From Angiostrongylus vasorum (Eukaryota > Nematoda > Chromadorea > Rhabditida > Metastrongylidae): DNA of 64,000 nucleotides. Under the pieces are notes generated by a model. It ran no database searches, was not told the DNA's origin, and saw only the letters and a list, made by a program, of their open reading frames with translations. Positions 12,038 through 23,749 of this stretch are shown one piece after another. The position numbers were made by a program, and so were the translations under genes. Position 1 is the first letter of the stretch; each line of letters opens with the position of its first letter. The stretch lies in the NCBI GenBank assembly GCA_018806985.1, contig JADANN010000369.1, forward strand, positions 1,616,501 to 1,680,500. Reading direction: 5' to 3'.

Positions 12038-12418
12038 GTTTACCGCTTCATCGTGGCTGGGAGGTGTTCCTGGGTGTCGGACTGTGATGTACAGCGGGGA
12101 ATTCGTCCGCCCGGCAGAGTCTCCCAAGCTGAGAAGGAGTCCGGCGTTTCCATCAGGAAGCCTAGCTAAGAGTAAACCAATACCAGGATCCACCACCGTC
12201 TTGGTATCAAAGTCGCATGGTGGCAAATCTCCCTCTGATCCACGAGGGCTGCGACTGCCTGTCGTGGTGACAACCTGGGGCAGACTTTGGCCAGGCTGTC
12301 CTCGGGATTCCAGGGAACCACAATGGTTTAACCAGCCAATCTCTGAAAGATGGTGATTATGCTGGGGCCCGCACAACTAGTGAGGAGGGGGCCGTTCAAG
12401 TATCAAGTAAGTAAGTAT
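12038..12418 (+). repeat. Repeat family A, full copy with (AAGT)n tail
   Basis: About 380 bp, beginning near ACGGTTTACCGCTTCATCG, passing GGATCCACCACCGTCTTGG and GGCAAATCTCCCTCTGATCC, and ending GTATCAAGTAAGTAAGTA. The tandem 4-bp tail is the type made by RTE/Bov-B LINE machinery, suggesting a SINE or truncated LINE mobilised by such an element. Long open frames inside it are not conserved between copies. Confidence 0.6.
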
Positions 12419-13204
12419 CTTGTCTGTGTATCCGAAACATTATCCAAATAAAAATTTTTGTACAACCTCGTCTAAGCTGAATCATGCAAAAAGTCATTAA
12501 GCTAATATGTGTTAGTTTGAAGTTAAAAGTGGCCTCAATTTTCGAATCCTTCGGCTCGATACGAGGTCAGGTTGTCGCATATGTGTTAATGTCTTGCGAC
12601 TAAAATCCAGTGCGGAAAATTTTCCTACCACAGAATGCTCGGACGTCTTTATAGTGAAAAGTCGCTCTTAACACTAGCATTAACATTGTCAACTTTTTTT
12701 CAAATAACTTCGCGTCAGAGAATAATCTTCGCTTGCTCTATAAACGTCTTTCGAACCATACGTGCTCATCGAAAACTCCGTAAACCTTGATAGAATTCCG
12801 GTTTCCAAGTTAAGAATAACAGCGCTTTTCATCGCAGTCAAGTACAAACCACTCGATTGTAGTTGAGGTTTGCATTTGGGTCAATAGGCTGCACTTTTTC
12901 TGAACGTAATGAGATTAACGAAGGAGTGTAGTTGTATTGACGAGGCATTTTGAAGAGTTTATGACGACCATGTTATTCTCGTTCTTGCGACAACGCTTAC
13001 ATCGCTACAGATTTGGAAGAATTTGCCAACTGCGAGAGGACCCGCAGGCTCCGCATTAGATTTCGCTTGAACTGCAACCTTCATTAAATTTTTTTCCACA
13101 CTTCTCGTAAGTTCTGGTGATTATCGAGTTCAAAATTATCGGGTTCGTTTACAAGTTTCTTAATCTCCCTGCTGCTACGTTATTTCTCAGTTTTTAGCGA
13201 CGTT

Positions 13205-13492
13205 TAGAGGATAAAGGATAATGCTCTCCGCGTTGATCTCCCCCTAAGGGATGCACCATGCACTCGACTTCACTGAGCATCCTTTTGAGGTGAACGAATG
13301 CATATCTGACCTTTACAATGACTCGCGGTGACCTATCGATGTATCGAGCAAGTGCTGCTATCCTCCCAGACAAGTCTGGTACCAATTTGCCGACCCCGGA
13401 GAGATGGAAGGCTTGCTGAACCACGGGCGCGGAGATTGATCCAATGTGTGTGTTGCAGAGCGCCTTAGACCACTGCGCCATACGCGCCCTGT
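13205..13492 (-). mobile_element. SINE family B copy
   Basis: Nearly full length. On the minus strand the head reads GGCGCAGTGGTCTAAGGCGC then TTGGATCAATC (box B region); the body includes GGTACCAGACTTGTCTGG and the tail is GAGCATTATCCTTTATCC. Confidence 0.68.
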
Positions 13493-13756
13493 CGTCGACG
13501 TTTCAGTCCTAAATATATGTTTTGAACTTTTTCCTTGACAAAAACTGTATGTTCTTTACAGGTGTATCTAATTTTTTCCATCTTGAAGGATTTTTTAAAT
13601 AAGTTACCTCGAAGAAATCCATACAATAATGTGACCTTTTACTGCTTTTTATTCCTCTAAATAATTCTCATCAAATCGCTTGCGTTTCCACGGTAACTGC
13701 TGCCTCAGAAAATATCTACTGTGCTTTTCCTAGTTAGTTCTAAAATACCTAAATAC

Positions 13757-14056
13757 TTAAATGGTTCGTACTCGAAGTGCGGTCACCAGCGCATCTTTCA
13801 TTCCTTTTCTCGTCTTCCCGTCTTCATCCACCGAGATCGTATTCTGCAAGCGTGCCTGCGGTTTGAGCACTAGCTTTCTTCTTTGCTCGTTGCCATGCTG
13901 AAGAGTAGCTGAACGTGGTTGTTGCAGAAATCCTAAACTAGCCATCGTGAATTGTAGGAGAGTTTTCTGGCTTTCGGCCAGGATTTTTGCAGCATGGCAG
14001 TAATTCCTGCGATTAGTTAACCGAATTCTCGACGAACGGTGCTCCGAAATTGACAT
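13757..14056 (-). CDS. Candidate terminal exon, unrecognised, minus strand
   Basis: A 99-codon open frame ending in a stop. It contains LRQ/ARLQNTISVDEDGKTRKG-type basic hydrophilic sequence and no repeats. It follows the frames at 14824 and 14256 in the same orientation, so the three could form one small gene ending here. No domain is recognised. Confidence 0.3.
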   Translation of the reverse strand: MSISEHRSSRIRLTNRRNYCHAAKILAESQKTLLQFTMASLGFLQQPRSATLQHGNEQRRKLVLKPQARLQNTISVDEDGKTRKGMKDALVTALRVRTI

Positions 14057-14255
14057 GTTCTCTAAGTTACGGTTTTTTTCTTCTGGCTGCCTTTAACTGT
14101 TTGTTCGGTCTGTACATTTGCAGATTTTTTTCTAAATGGTCTTTCCTACCAAGCATTCATTAGTAATCCTACTGAATCTGCTGCAATTAAACGTGAGCTA
14201 TTTTTTTCTATTATTTGGACAACCCTCTCTGATGTTTATGATGAACCGCTTCGAA

Positions 14256-14446
14256 CTGTCAGTTCAATAAATGAGGCGTGCTGACCCCACTCTTGAAGTT
14301 CTTCGACGAGCAACTCGTAGTCTTCCAGCGAACGATCTTGTTTGACTTGACATTGATCCACCGAAAGCATTCTGTCCAGATTCTCGTCTTAGTTCTGCCT
14401 TTTCCGCATCAGTTAAATCGTCGCGTGAAGGAGATAGAAGATCGGG
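14256..14446 (-). CDS. Candidate exon, unrecognised, minus strand
   Basis: After an AACGAG acceptor the minus strand reads PDLLSPSRDDLTDAEKAELR, then a basic Ser/Arg-rich stretch (RVARRRTSR), with a stop following. Hydrophilic, regular codon pattern; the reverse frame is hydrophobic and looks artefactual. Donor uncertain (GTGGGG or GTCAGC). Confidence 0.27.
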
Positions 14447-14711
14447 CTCGTTACAGAAAAAACAGGACTATTACGGTGTCAACTACACACAGTCTTCCAC
14501 TTGTGAGTTGTCTAGAATCGTCATGCCCTTCGATATTCATATTTCCTCTATTACTCTTACGTCCGACGATTGAAATTATTATCAGGTTGAAATAATGGTA
14601 ATTAACAAGTGCTGGACAAATGCTCTATTGACTCTTTTCGTTCTACAACCTGTTTCTTGAATATACTCTTTGATTATTAAGCTAACACGGGGTTGATAAA
14701 AAAGTTTATTC

Positions 14712-14747
14712 AGGTAACGTCCCGACATCTTCGTCTTCTTCAGAGCC
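14712..14747 (-). ncRNA. Degraded hammerhead-like motif (second family)
   Basis: Minus strand: CTGAAGA core with helix II GACG/TGTC, but GAAA has decayed to GGGA. The neighbouring GATCCGAGTCGATGATC is shared with the copy at 5000. Confidence 0.35.
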
Positions 14748-14823
14748 AGATTGATCCGAGTCGATGATCCACAGGAGAAACAACGTGTTTCTTGAATATT
14801 ATGTCCCGTAAGAGCCGCCGCAC

Positions 14824-14935
14824 CTGACCGCTCCGCCCCACTGGATGGAGTGGAGGTGGCCGTCGGCGCTTGTGTCGCCCTATGGGCGCCAGTTGTCATG
14901 ACCTTTGCCTTTTCACGATGTCCTTTACGACTCAT
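14824..14935 (-). CDS. Candidate first exon of an unrecognised minus-strand gene
   Basis: Opens with ATG at 14935, reads MSRKGHREKAKVMTTGAH and continues Thr/Pro/Ser/Ala-rich, and can end at a CAG/GTGCGG donor. The region is GC-richer than its surroundings and stops short of the repeat-derived sequence at 14712. No family recognised. It may belong with the frames at 14256 and 13757; the exact phases do not close, so intermediate exons would be needed. Confidence 0.25.
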
Positions 14936-15073
14936 TATCTCCTCGCAACAACGTGGTCGTAAAGTTGCGCGTTCTTAATCACTTCGACTTTGCAAATTGT
15001 TGCAAATACCCCTTCAAGTCCCCTTTTCCTTTTTCCCTTTTTCATCTTTGTTTCTATCTCTACTATATTTAGA

Positions 15074-15355
15074 AGAAAGATAAAGGATAAAGTCTCGGCG
15101 TTGATCAATCCCCTGAGGGATGCGCATGCATTCGTTTTAATTGAGCACTGTTGGAGGTGACTGAATGCACATCTGGCCTTAGCAGTGACTCGCGGTCGCC
15201 TACGGATGTATCACGCCAATGCTGCCATCCTTCCAGACAAATCTGGTACCACTTTGCCGACCCCGAGGAATGGAAGGCGTAGTGAACCACGGGCCCATGG
15301 ATCGATCTCATGTGTGTGCCGCATGCCGCCTCCGACCACTGCGCCACATGCGCCC
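15074..15355 (-). mobile_element. SINE family B copy
   Basis: Nearly full length. Minus-strand head GTGGCGCAGTGGTCGGAGGC followed by GAGATCGATCC; the body matches the family. The tail points to a TTTATCCTTTATC run at 15074..15090. Confidence 0.68.
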
Positions 15356-16691
15356 TTTAGAACAAGGAGAGCGTAAATTACATAGTACGATATCTCGTTT
15401 TTTTTTCGCATTTTTAAGGCTTCTGGCATATTCATGTGCTTGTTTTTATAGTAACGTCTTTATGTTTTCTCCTGCACTTGCCAGGATTTGGAAATTTGAG
15501 AAATATTTCATCTTCTCTCGAATCACATTATTTCCCACAAAGTGGAACAGAATGGGGAGAGGTTTCCAGTTTTTCACACCATTCATCTAGGAAACTTTGT
15601 CTGTTCTTTTCCTTCCTCTTCAAGTTCAAATGTATTTTTATCTCCATCATAAATCACTGTGGAAGGAGAAAAGTTTGACGGGTAGCATGACAGTGCATGT
15701 CCATTTTCTTTTCTTTATTTCATCGTTACTGTATAGAAGGTTTGATACTAAATAACGTCTGACCCTCTTCTTCAGCTACTCATGGAGCACAGTTGTAGTC
15801 ATTACGGTTAACAAAGAACGTGAATCGAAGATTTCGACGGTAGTCATTGCAGATTGGAAGAAGAGAAGGAAAAAATCATAGAAAAAGAACTAGGAAAATC
15901 ATTTTGCAAAATGAAAGAACAGAATGAGATCTTCATTTCCTTTTTTCCTCGATAATAAGTGAGTATAGATAAAAACGACTTTATATAGGGAAAACAAGAT
16001 TTACGCATCAATCGAGATCGGCTGATTCTTCTTCGTTTCATTTGTTTTTTATTCATTTTGTCTACAATATTTTCCTTTGTGTTCTTCCTCGCAATCATCA
16101 ATGGCCATGTTGTTCTATACGATGAAGAACAGTGATTTTCACTTCCCTTCCATTCTCGCACCATTTCCTTTTCTAGAATTTTCCACCTTCCCTGGGGAAA
16201 CTCTGATATCTCTTTTTGGTGTGATATCTTGCTTCTCAAGTATTCATAGTGTTTCTAACTGATCTACAGCCTTATCACTCATCGTCATTGCTATCAACTA
16301 GTGTAACATGAAACTGCCAGGTGAGACAAAGGGAAGCCTCTTCGTCCAGAGTACCAGTCTGCGTTTTCAACTCTTACACTTCTAGTTATTACTTAATAGC
16401 TTTTCTTATAATTCCTGCCCACTATTTTTTTCCGCAATTTCTATTGTTGTGTTAGTTTTGCACTTCTATGCAACGATGTTTGAATACTACTTAGTTGCTA
16501 AAATGGCAGAAGCGACTTCTGCGAACAGTCGAAGCCGATATAGAGATATGAGCCAAATCCACTTAAATGCTATTACAATTCACTAATGCACTTCTAGAAG
16601 TACTTTCAAGTAATTATAAGTCCTGTTTCTGTTTGTTTTTTTTTACTTTATTTCTCATCCTGTCACCCACTTCCTCATCCAACCAAGCTGA

Positions 16692-16940
16692 GGGGGGCGC
16701 GTAGTGCAGTGGTTAGAGGCACCGTGCAATACACATGGGATCCATTGCGCGCCCCAGACTCACCAAGCCTTCCATTCCTCTAGAATAGGCAAAATAACAG
16801 CACTGACTCGATACATCGGTAAGCCACCGTGAGTCACTGTGTAGGTCGAATCATCTATAACGATGCTTGATGAAATCGAATGCATAGCACATCCCTCAGG
16901 GATTCATCAACGCCGAGAGCTTTATCCTTTAACCTTTAGT
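16692..16940 (+). mobile_element. SINE family B copy, plus orientation
   Basis: Head GGCGCGTAGTGCAGTGGTTA shows the A-box pattern clearly; a B-box-like GGGATCCATTGC follows. The tail is GAGCTTTATCCTTTAACC. This is one of the few copies in the same orientation as the semaphorin. Confidence 0.68.
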
Positions 16941-16989
16941 TCTTCTCCCATTGACTTACGTCTCGTCATAGATGGTAAGTCTCTTTTAG

Positions 16990-17163
16990 TTTCGAACTGT
17001 ATTCCGCAGTGAGTATTCGTTCACCTGCGAATTCCCGCAAAATGAGAAGGGGGTTCGAACTTCCGTCCCGAAGCACACTGAGAGAATATCTACCACTGAA
17101 GAACCCGACGAGCTTTCATCCGACTTTCCAACGAAGAACAGTGAAAAAGTGGCATATACATGA
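16990..17163 (+). CDS. Candidate exon, unrecognised, plus strand
   Basis: Follows a CTCTTTTAG acceptor and reads FRTVFRSEYSFTCEFPQNEK, then an acidic Ser/Thr region (TTEEPDELSSDF), ending at TGA. It starts about 50 bp after a SINE B copy. A longer frame on the opposite strand overlaps it, so the strand is not certain. Confidence 0.22.
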   Translation, partial: FRTVFRSEYSFTCEFPQNEKGVRTSVPKHTERISTTEEPDELSSDFPTKNSEKVAYT

Positions 17164-17879
17164 GGAACGGTGTGCTTCGTCTCCCTCCTGCTAATAGAGT
17201 CTACTGGTATAACTATGATCTCCAAAATGACGATTGCAGATTTTACTAGTTACCGCTCGAGTTGAGTGATAGTGCTAGGATTACAGTTCTCAGTGTCACA
17301 GTATAATAGTACTTTTCACACAACTTTGTAATACCCATTGAACTCATACTTGACAATCTCTAAAGGGTGATTTTTTTTCTGATTTTAGAAACGTCTTTAA
17401 CTTCAACTCTTTACTGCTTTGATAAGGTACGGGTGTTTTTCTTCTCATCGTTTGTTTCACTTAAGCTATTTCAGTGGTTTTCAAGTAGGAGAAGAAGCCA
17501 AACAACAAAGAATTCTTTAGGCTTAATGTTTTTGCTATTTCTTCTTATCTAATTCTTTTCTAAGGCTAAAAAATATCACTCCATTCAGCGCTCACTCACT
17601 TAAGTTCACTGCAAGTCAACTGCTACTTGGTAATATGCTAGTGCGCTTCTAAATAGTGCAGTACCATGCCTATCTTTGGTATACGGTGCTAAGCATTTAA
17701 ACTCTCAGAACAGTCGAACCTTAACATTTTTTTAAGCGTGGATCAAAATCACACAGTTGTTCGGCTTATGGTTTACGGCATCGCCACGACATGAGGGGTC
17801 TTTGTAGTTGTAGAACTCTAATGTACAAACGGGTATTTATGATGCTCTATGCATAATCACAGAAACTGCTTCGAACCTC

Positions 17880-18080
17880 GGGCTAGGGAAGCTTGCCATT
17901 CCTCAGCAAATTGATGCTAGAATTGTCTAGAATTACTATAGAAAAACTGATGCAACACATCGAGAGGACATTCTATGGAGTGCGTTCAGTAAGTTCGTTA
18001 TTCTTGATGGAATCGAATGATTAGTGTACCCATCAGGGTTTGATAAATGCTCAAAGCTTTACGCTTTGGCTTTATTCTTT
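17880..18080 (+). mobile_element. SINE family B fragment, degraded
   Basis: The 3' body and tail are recognisable (TTGATGGAATCGAATGA, CATCAGGGTTTGATAAATGC, AAGCTTTACGCTTTGGC); the head is lost. Confidence 0.4.
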
Positions 18081-18110
18081 GTGACTAAGGTTAAATATAT
18101 GCAAGGAATT

Positions 18111-18318
18111 ACTGCCGCTGTAGAATAATTTCTTGGGAGAGGAGGAACGAAGATTTTCTCCTTAAGAGGTATAGACCAACAGAATTCAAAATCGAGACTG
18201 TTCCAGGTTGCCCACCATTCATGAAGGGAGGTTTTCCACATATATTCAAGAAGGGTTCAGAGCTGAATTGTCGAAGATGTGGTTCACAATACCGTTCGAT
18301 CGTGAACAGTCTCATTTA
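18111..18318 (+). CDS. Candidate terminal exon with CxxC motif, plus strand
   Basis: Acceptor CCGCTGTAG, then an open frame to a TAG at 18316. It reads LLKRYRPTEFKIETVPGCPP, then FPHIFKKGSELNCRRCGSQY. The CRRCG pair could be half a zinc-binding site. It could be the end of the same plus-strand gene as 16990..17163. Family not recognised. Confidence 0.27.
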
Positions 18319-18527
18319 GAGTTGTAAAGTAGTTAGACACATCGTAATCAGTTTTCTCTAACACGTTTGTGGAACCATCATGTATATTCACCATAACCAA
18401 TTTAAAAGCGAATGATTTATTAAAATGAAGTCTTAAGAGAGGTGTTCGAAATTGCACCGACAAATTAAAGGCGGAGTACTGAAATCGGTACAATCAGATG
18501 TAAAAAGTATTGACAACAATGCTTACA

Positions 18528-18680
18528 GGGCAGAATTTGGCCAAGCTGACCTCGAGATCCCACGGAACTACAATGACTCCGCGGGCAAGTATCCAAAAAA
18601 AGAAAAAAATGGAGATTATGCTGGCGTCCGCACAACTAGTGAGGACGGGCCGTCCAAGCATCCAAGTAATCAAGTAACAA
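18528..18680 (+). repeat. Repeat family A, 3' fragment
   Basis: GGAGATTATGCTGGCGTCCG, ACAACTAGTGAGGACGGGCC and CCAAGTAATCAAGTAAC match the 3' third of the copy at 12038. Confidence 0.55.
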
Positions 18681-19701
18681 TGCTTACAACATGATAATTA
18701 CAAGTACCCACCTCACCAACGCTCTCCTCCAAACCACGTGGGAACGCTTTAGCCCGACTATCTCCAAGACTGCAGCGAGAATTAACTCGGACCGGATTCC
18801 ACGACAGTCATAAAGAAGAAATTCTCAAGAACCAGAACAACACACGAATTGTTCGAAGACCATTGTGAATATCGGATACGAGGAAAGGAATCGAGTGCAG
18901 GAATTGATGAGATCCTCTCAGGATGTGTGATGACGGATCATGTAAAAACGTAAAAAAAAAGTGGTCGTTTGTGATTATTAATAATAACTGTGGACATTAT
19001 ACGTAACCATTCTACAATGTCATGCGATGCTAACCTCACCCTTCTAATGAAAATTATCAGTACAGGATATGTGTGTCTTTTTCACAAGGACTGCTTGAAT
19101 TTGAAAACAGGACATTGTTAGAGATTCTTCAAAGTGCTTCGATTAGTCATTAGTCATTGTTGATTGCTGGACAACTGTCACTTTCTCCGATTTAGCAGTG
19201 ACCCTTGTCGTATATGTTAACAGAAATGTCGTTGTTGCATTAAGGGTGGACATCTGATACGTACCAGGAGCAATCACGTTTCATTGACAAATGTAGTGTA
19301 TTGCACTTAGACTTCCCATGCAAATGAAGGTTTATGTCCGCAAGAGCTGCCACGTCCATTTTGAATCTGAATGGGGAATTGCAGTGCAGTCGTTGAATTG
19401 AAGTGAAAAGGAAATTTGTGAGATCACAGTAAATGTTACCAGTGAATGCTGGTCCGTGGAAGACTGAAATGCCCCCCAATTTTGCACTTCTTTCATCCGA
19501 TTCATTGTCATCCACTACTCACGAAGATTTTCAGATGTTCTGGTCTTGGAAGCCACCTAAGGATTTTTCTGTTCTTCATGAATTCCGTTAGATGATAGTC
19601 GAGTTGATTCCTTCTGCAATTCTAGAAAAGCTCTCTTAGATCATTACTACTACTCACCAATGACAATTCCCGAGTTTTGCGAGTCATAATGAACTTTTTT
19701 C

Positions 19702-19835
19702 CAGTCAAGAGTGGTTCAAATTTGCCGATCCCAGAAAAGTGGAAGACTTGGTTAACCTGATGGGGTCGAACCAGCGACTATACATGTATTGCACGACATC
19801 CTTTCCCGTCAACACGGAATGCGTACTCAGCTAGT
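19702..19835 (-). mobile_element. SINE family B fragment (head half)
   Basis: Contains CAAATTTGCCGATCCCAGAA, GTGGAAGACTTGG and GGGTCGAACCAGCGAC, the 5' half of the family with a recognisable B-box. Confidence 0.5.
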
Positions 19836-20363
19836 TGAATAAAGGAAAAAATCTATAACTTTACATCGTTAAGCCCTCTATTCTCTGTTTTATATTCACC
19901 TTCTTGAATTCTTTGCATGTGATTTTCAACTGTTCCATTGCCATTTGACAAACAACTATTTGAAATGCAACTACCGAAGTTTCACAGTGGATGTGATATG
20001 GGTGCGGCCAGTTCCAGTGTGTATAGTGGTAGTTGAAGTGGTGTTCTATTCCTGATCGACAGCAATGCCAACTGATAACGATTGTAAAACGTCGAGTTGC
20101 TCGAGTGCAATGGAAGCCCATCTAAAAAAGGGGGTGACTGACAAAACAGCGCCAACCAGAAAATTAGAAAACGCTGCCTTACAAGTACTCTCACAGTCTC
20201 GGAAACCGAACATTTTCCCAACTTCCTTTCTGTCACATGGTAGAATTCAAGCACAGTCGTCTTATTGTAGTTGTTGAATGAACGACGAATTGAATCTGAG
20301 CTGACGATCTGCTTACATCATTAGGTTCTATTTTCTTCTTTTCCTTAGTTTTTCGTAAATAAA

Positions 20364-20635
20364 ATGATAAAGCTCGTGCCGTTGATCAATCCCTGAGGGA
20401 TGCGCCGTGCATTCGACTTCGTTAAGCATCGTTTGGAGGTGTTTGGATGTATCTGGCCTTCACAATGACTCGCGGTGCCCTGCCGATGTATCGAGCCAAT
20501 GCTGCTAGCCTTCCAGACAAATGTGGTACAAATTTGCCGACCTCGGAGCGATAGAAGGTTTGGTGGGCCATAGGTGCGGGGATCGATTCCACGTGTGCGT
20601 TGCAGGGCGCCTCTGACCACTGCGCCACACGTGCC
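20364..20635 (-). mobile_element. SINE family B copy
   Basis: Nearly full length; minus-strand head GTGTGGCGCAGTGGTCAGAG, B-box-like GTGGAATCGATCCCC, intact body and a TTTATCATTTTA tail. Confidence 0.7.
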
Positions 20636-20639
20636 TTTT

Positions 20640-22920
20640 TTAGTTGTTTAACATTGTTTAATTTTTATCTATATACTCGTTATTTGTTGTACTTCCATTT
20701 TCTTAAGTTTTCTCACGTGGTTCTCGGGGTAGCCGTGCAAGCTGTTCCCAGTTAAATACTCCGAATGGCTTGCGAAAAACGAAAACTATAGCCGTGTTCG
20801 TTGAATAAGTTTGATTCTTTCGCCGAACATCTGCTTGTTTAAAACGATTATACTCAAAAAAAAGATGAGCACAAAGAAAGCTAATATCTGTTCAACTTTT
20901 TTTCATTGTCTTAGGAACCGTGTGACGAAAATTTCTTATTGATGGAACATTTTTGTCTTTGAATTGACAAACCGGAACGCCTTTGACTTCTGAAGAACAA
21001 GTTAATCCTTCTGGGTGTAACCAAAACTTGGATTTCGAGGACACCTACTTCTTTTCTACTTGAATAGGACCTGCTTCATGCTTTAAACAACAGATTGAGA
21101 ATGTATAGGTTCTAAATGGTGTTCCTCGTGAGACGTTTATTGTTAAGGGGTCAGTCCGTGGAAGCGCAACTGTTGACCTGAACATCTTGTTTCTTTTTTT
21201 TCTTTTGAGAAACTTAAAACCCAGGTCGGTACAAGTTTTCGTTTTTTGGTCTTCCTATAACCCTTTTTTGTGGTAGTGCCTTTTTTTCACACTGATTCGC
21301 GAGCTCCTAACAGGCTCACATTAGTCATGAAAATGAATGGTGTCAGTTTCTAACGACTTTGTCATCGTCGACTTACTGTTGTTGCTTTTTTTTCGTCTCC
21401 GTGCAGTGCATTCGCCACTTAAATGTCTTCTTTAGTAATTATTTATTTCGTCCTTTTGTGTTATACTGGAGCTACATATCCCTATCATATTATAGTCCTA
21501 CTGCGTTACACTTCACCTAGGAGTTGTTTAAGCTGGGTTCGCAAAAAATTATTGTGGATGATCTTGATGCTGACTTAGTTCTTATAAACTCCAACAAGTC
21601 GAACGAGTTTTGTGATTTTAAAGTCTTAGCTTCTAACAGCTTCCTATGGTATTTTTCATCGTAATTTCTAGGTTTCAACCCGAGTAACTCGATAGAGCAT
21701 TATGGATTTACTTCGTAGTTGCTATTAGAGATATCGCTGCTGGACATTCTGCGTCTTCCATTGTTCTATAGAGCAACAGCTCAGCTTTGAATCCGTTCCG
21801 ATGTCGTTCATCCTATCGTGTTCGTAGTTCTGAAAAAGAACACCATGATGGCGATAGTCGCACTGACCACATTGGTCGTGCTAATCGCCGCCGATCGCCT
21901 TTGTTGAGTAAACATACGTGACTGTGCAATGATTTCTCACAACAAAACTAACCACAGTATTAACCTCAACTCTGTCGATTACTTCTGAGGTTTTTTCCTA
22001 ACTTGCATAACGTCGATCGAAAACTTCTTTTCTTCTTCTCGTTCTACCTCTAATTTACCACAAATCACTTAAATTTGTAAAATTCATGGACGCATCATGA
22101 ACCTTTGCTTTATTAGTTCTGGTTTTCCAATCCGTATACCAGTTGAGTGGTTTCTGCATGACTCCTTTCCCATTTTTTTGTTTTTTACAATGATTTTTTA
22201 TCGATTAACAGTAAGGGTTCGCTTTTTCTTCTTACTCCTACCTACGCGCATTTTATCATCCCGCTGTTCTGTTTTCCCGTGCGTTCCTGATAGAAAAGTG
22301 CGTTTATTCTTAACATGTCAAGTCAATAGATTCCTATTTCTTCGCATTCAGAAGTATCATATATCTGAGATCCATGTTGGTTCACTGTTTTTCCAGTAGC
22401 GAAAACGCACCTGCAAAGATGCCAGATGGCAGATGGCAGAAACGCCTACCGCAATCGTTGCTGGTCAAGGCGAAAAATCAAGAAGATGTGGAAGATTCTT
22501 CCAACTAACAACTAATGTACGTCATTTGAAAATGGAAGTAAGTGTTTCGAACTGCACGCTCCACAAGGGTATCAGAACGCAAATGTCGCACGGTTATCTC
22601 ATTGCATTCATCCTTCGAAAGATATTTATTTCTCGACTCATCAGCTCTTTTCACCTAACTTTTACACCTTAAGAATAATCAGTCTTCAACTTGACAAGTA
22701 CTGGAAGCGTTCACAGCACGTTCACTTGCTAGGTCTCTTCAGGATAAGTTTTTTTTCTTAGTATTAAGTTTATCAGGCTTTACTCAATATGTTGCTTTTT
22801 TATTTATTATGTGTACTTTTCTTAGTTTTTAACTCTTCATACGGTTTACTTTCAATTTTCCCATTTCTCTTTGCTTCAATTTTTCTCTATAGGTTTAAAC
22901 ACGTCATTTCTTTGATGTAT
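20640..22920. other. No gene recognised
   Basis: AT-rich with many poly-T runs. Hydrophobic open frames at 22097..22399 and 22789..22920 follow from T-richness rather than coding content. Confidence 0.45.
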
Positions 22921-22924
22921 GGTA

Positions 22925-23130
22925 GGGTGAGAGGGAATAACACAGTGGTACTGATGCCGGTCATCACGAGCACGGTGCTGCCTCGAACCCGCCTCGAGCC
23001 CACCAAGCCTCTCATCCCGTCGGAGCCAAGAAATTGGTACCGGACTTGTCCGACAAAAAAATCACACTCTACAGTCCAATTAGGAGCGCCCTATTCCGTC
23101 TATCCCAGGACTCCAGGGCGAACGGACTCG
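22925..23130 (+). mobile_element. SINE-like fragment related to family B
   Basis: Shows GAGCCCACCAAGCCTCTCATCC, GGAGCC and ATTGGTACCGGACTTGTCCG, matching the head half of family B, then diverges into unrelated sequence. Confidence 0.4.
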
Positions 23131-23595
23131 ACCAGCATTCTACGAAATTCAAATTCAGTGAAATGAAGATCCTCGAGAAGCGGCCGAAGCCACGGGTAAA
23201 AACCCTAGCGGATGATTGGTACGAGGAAACGAATCGAATGTGAGAAGTGCTGGGATTGGAACAGTAGACGTGAAGACAGGTCGTACAAAATAAACAAAAA
23301 ATTATTACGTATACAAATGTACGTATGAAATAATAATTAAATAGACCAAAATAAATAATAGGATGTGATAAAAAATAGGTGACCAATAAATCAATATAAA
23401 ACAAAAATGACAGATGGATAAAATAATCAATAAATTATTAATAACAAAACAAAGCAATTAAATAATTAAGATAATAAGAGGGAAATAAAATAATAAGATC
23501 AATGACAGAAATAGTAGTAAAATCGATATCATCTAAAAATAGATGTGTGTAATAATGTAGTCAGATGATAGTAAATTTATGAGAATGGTAGATAG

Positions 23596-23745
23596 AGAAC
23601 TAGCTGAGAGAAACGCAAAGCAAGAGCCTCCGTGGAGCAGCGTGTGATGCGCGAGCCCAGGAAAGGTAAATCGTGGTCCAATTTGGCTCGGCGTCCAAGT
23701 TTTGCGAATATCTCAGCGTCGTTGTGGTTGATAATAAATATAATT
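23596..23745 (+). mobile_element. SINE family C variant
   Basis: CTAGCTGAGAGAAACGCAAA head, CCTCCGTGGAGCAGCGTGTG (A-box-like), ATCGTGGTCCAATTTGG (eroded B-box), then GTTTTGCGAATATCTCAGCG. Matches the subtype at 63900. Confidence 0.5.
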
Positions 23746-23749
23746 AGTG

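Noticed and set aside
11912..12376. A 154-codon minus-strand open frame, one of the longest in the window
   Set aside because: It lies mostly inside repeat family A; other copies of the repeat do not keep the frame open, so it is not a gene.
13194..13481. 95-codon minus-strand frame beginning MAQWSKALCNTHIGS, with similar frames at 15105..15347 and 20422..20628
   Set aside because: These frames are translations of SINE family B; the shared protein-like start comes from the tRNA-like head, not from a gene.
15844..16239. 131-codon minus-strand frame rich in Lys, Ser and Phe
   Set aside because: Composition reflects A/T-rich low-complexity sequence; no splice context or domain.
16692..16760. 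Possible tRNA gene, because A- and B-box-like sequences are present
   Set aside because: There is no complete cloverleaf; the sequence is the head of a dispersed SINE present in many copies.
19240..20254. Several overlapping frames on both strands (for example minus 19240..19515, minus 19861..20121, plus 20065..20277)
   Set aside because: Some look protein-like, but strand and splice borders are mutually inconsistent and no family is recognised, so no gene is called.
22789..22920. Hydrophobic plus-strand frame resembling membrane segments
   Set aside because: T-rich DNA produces Phe/Leu-rich translations; no start, splice site or family motif supports it.
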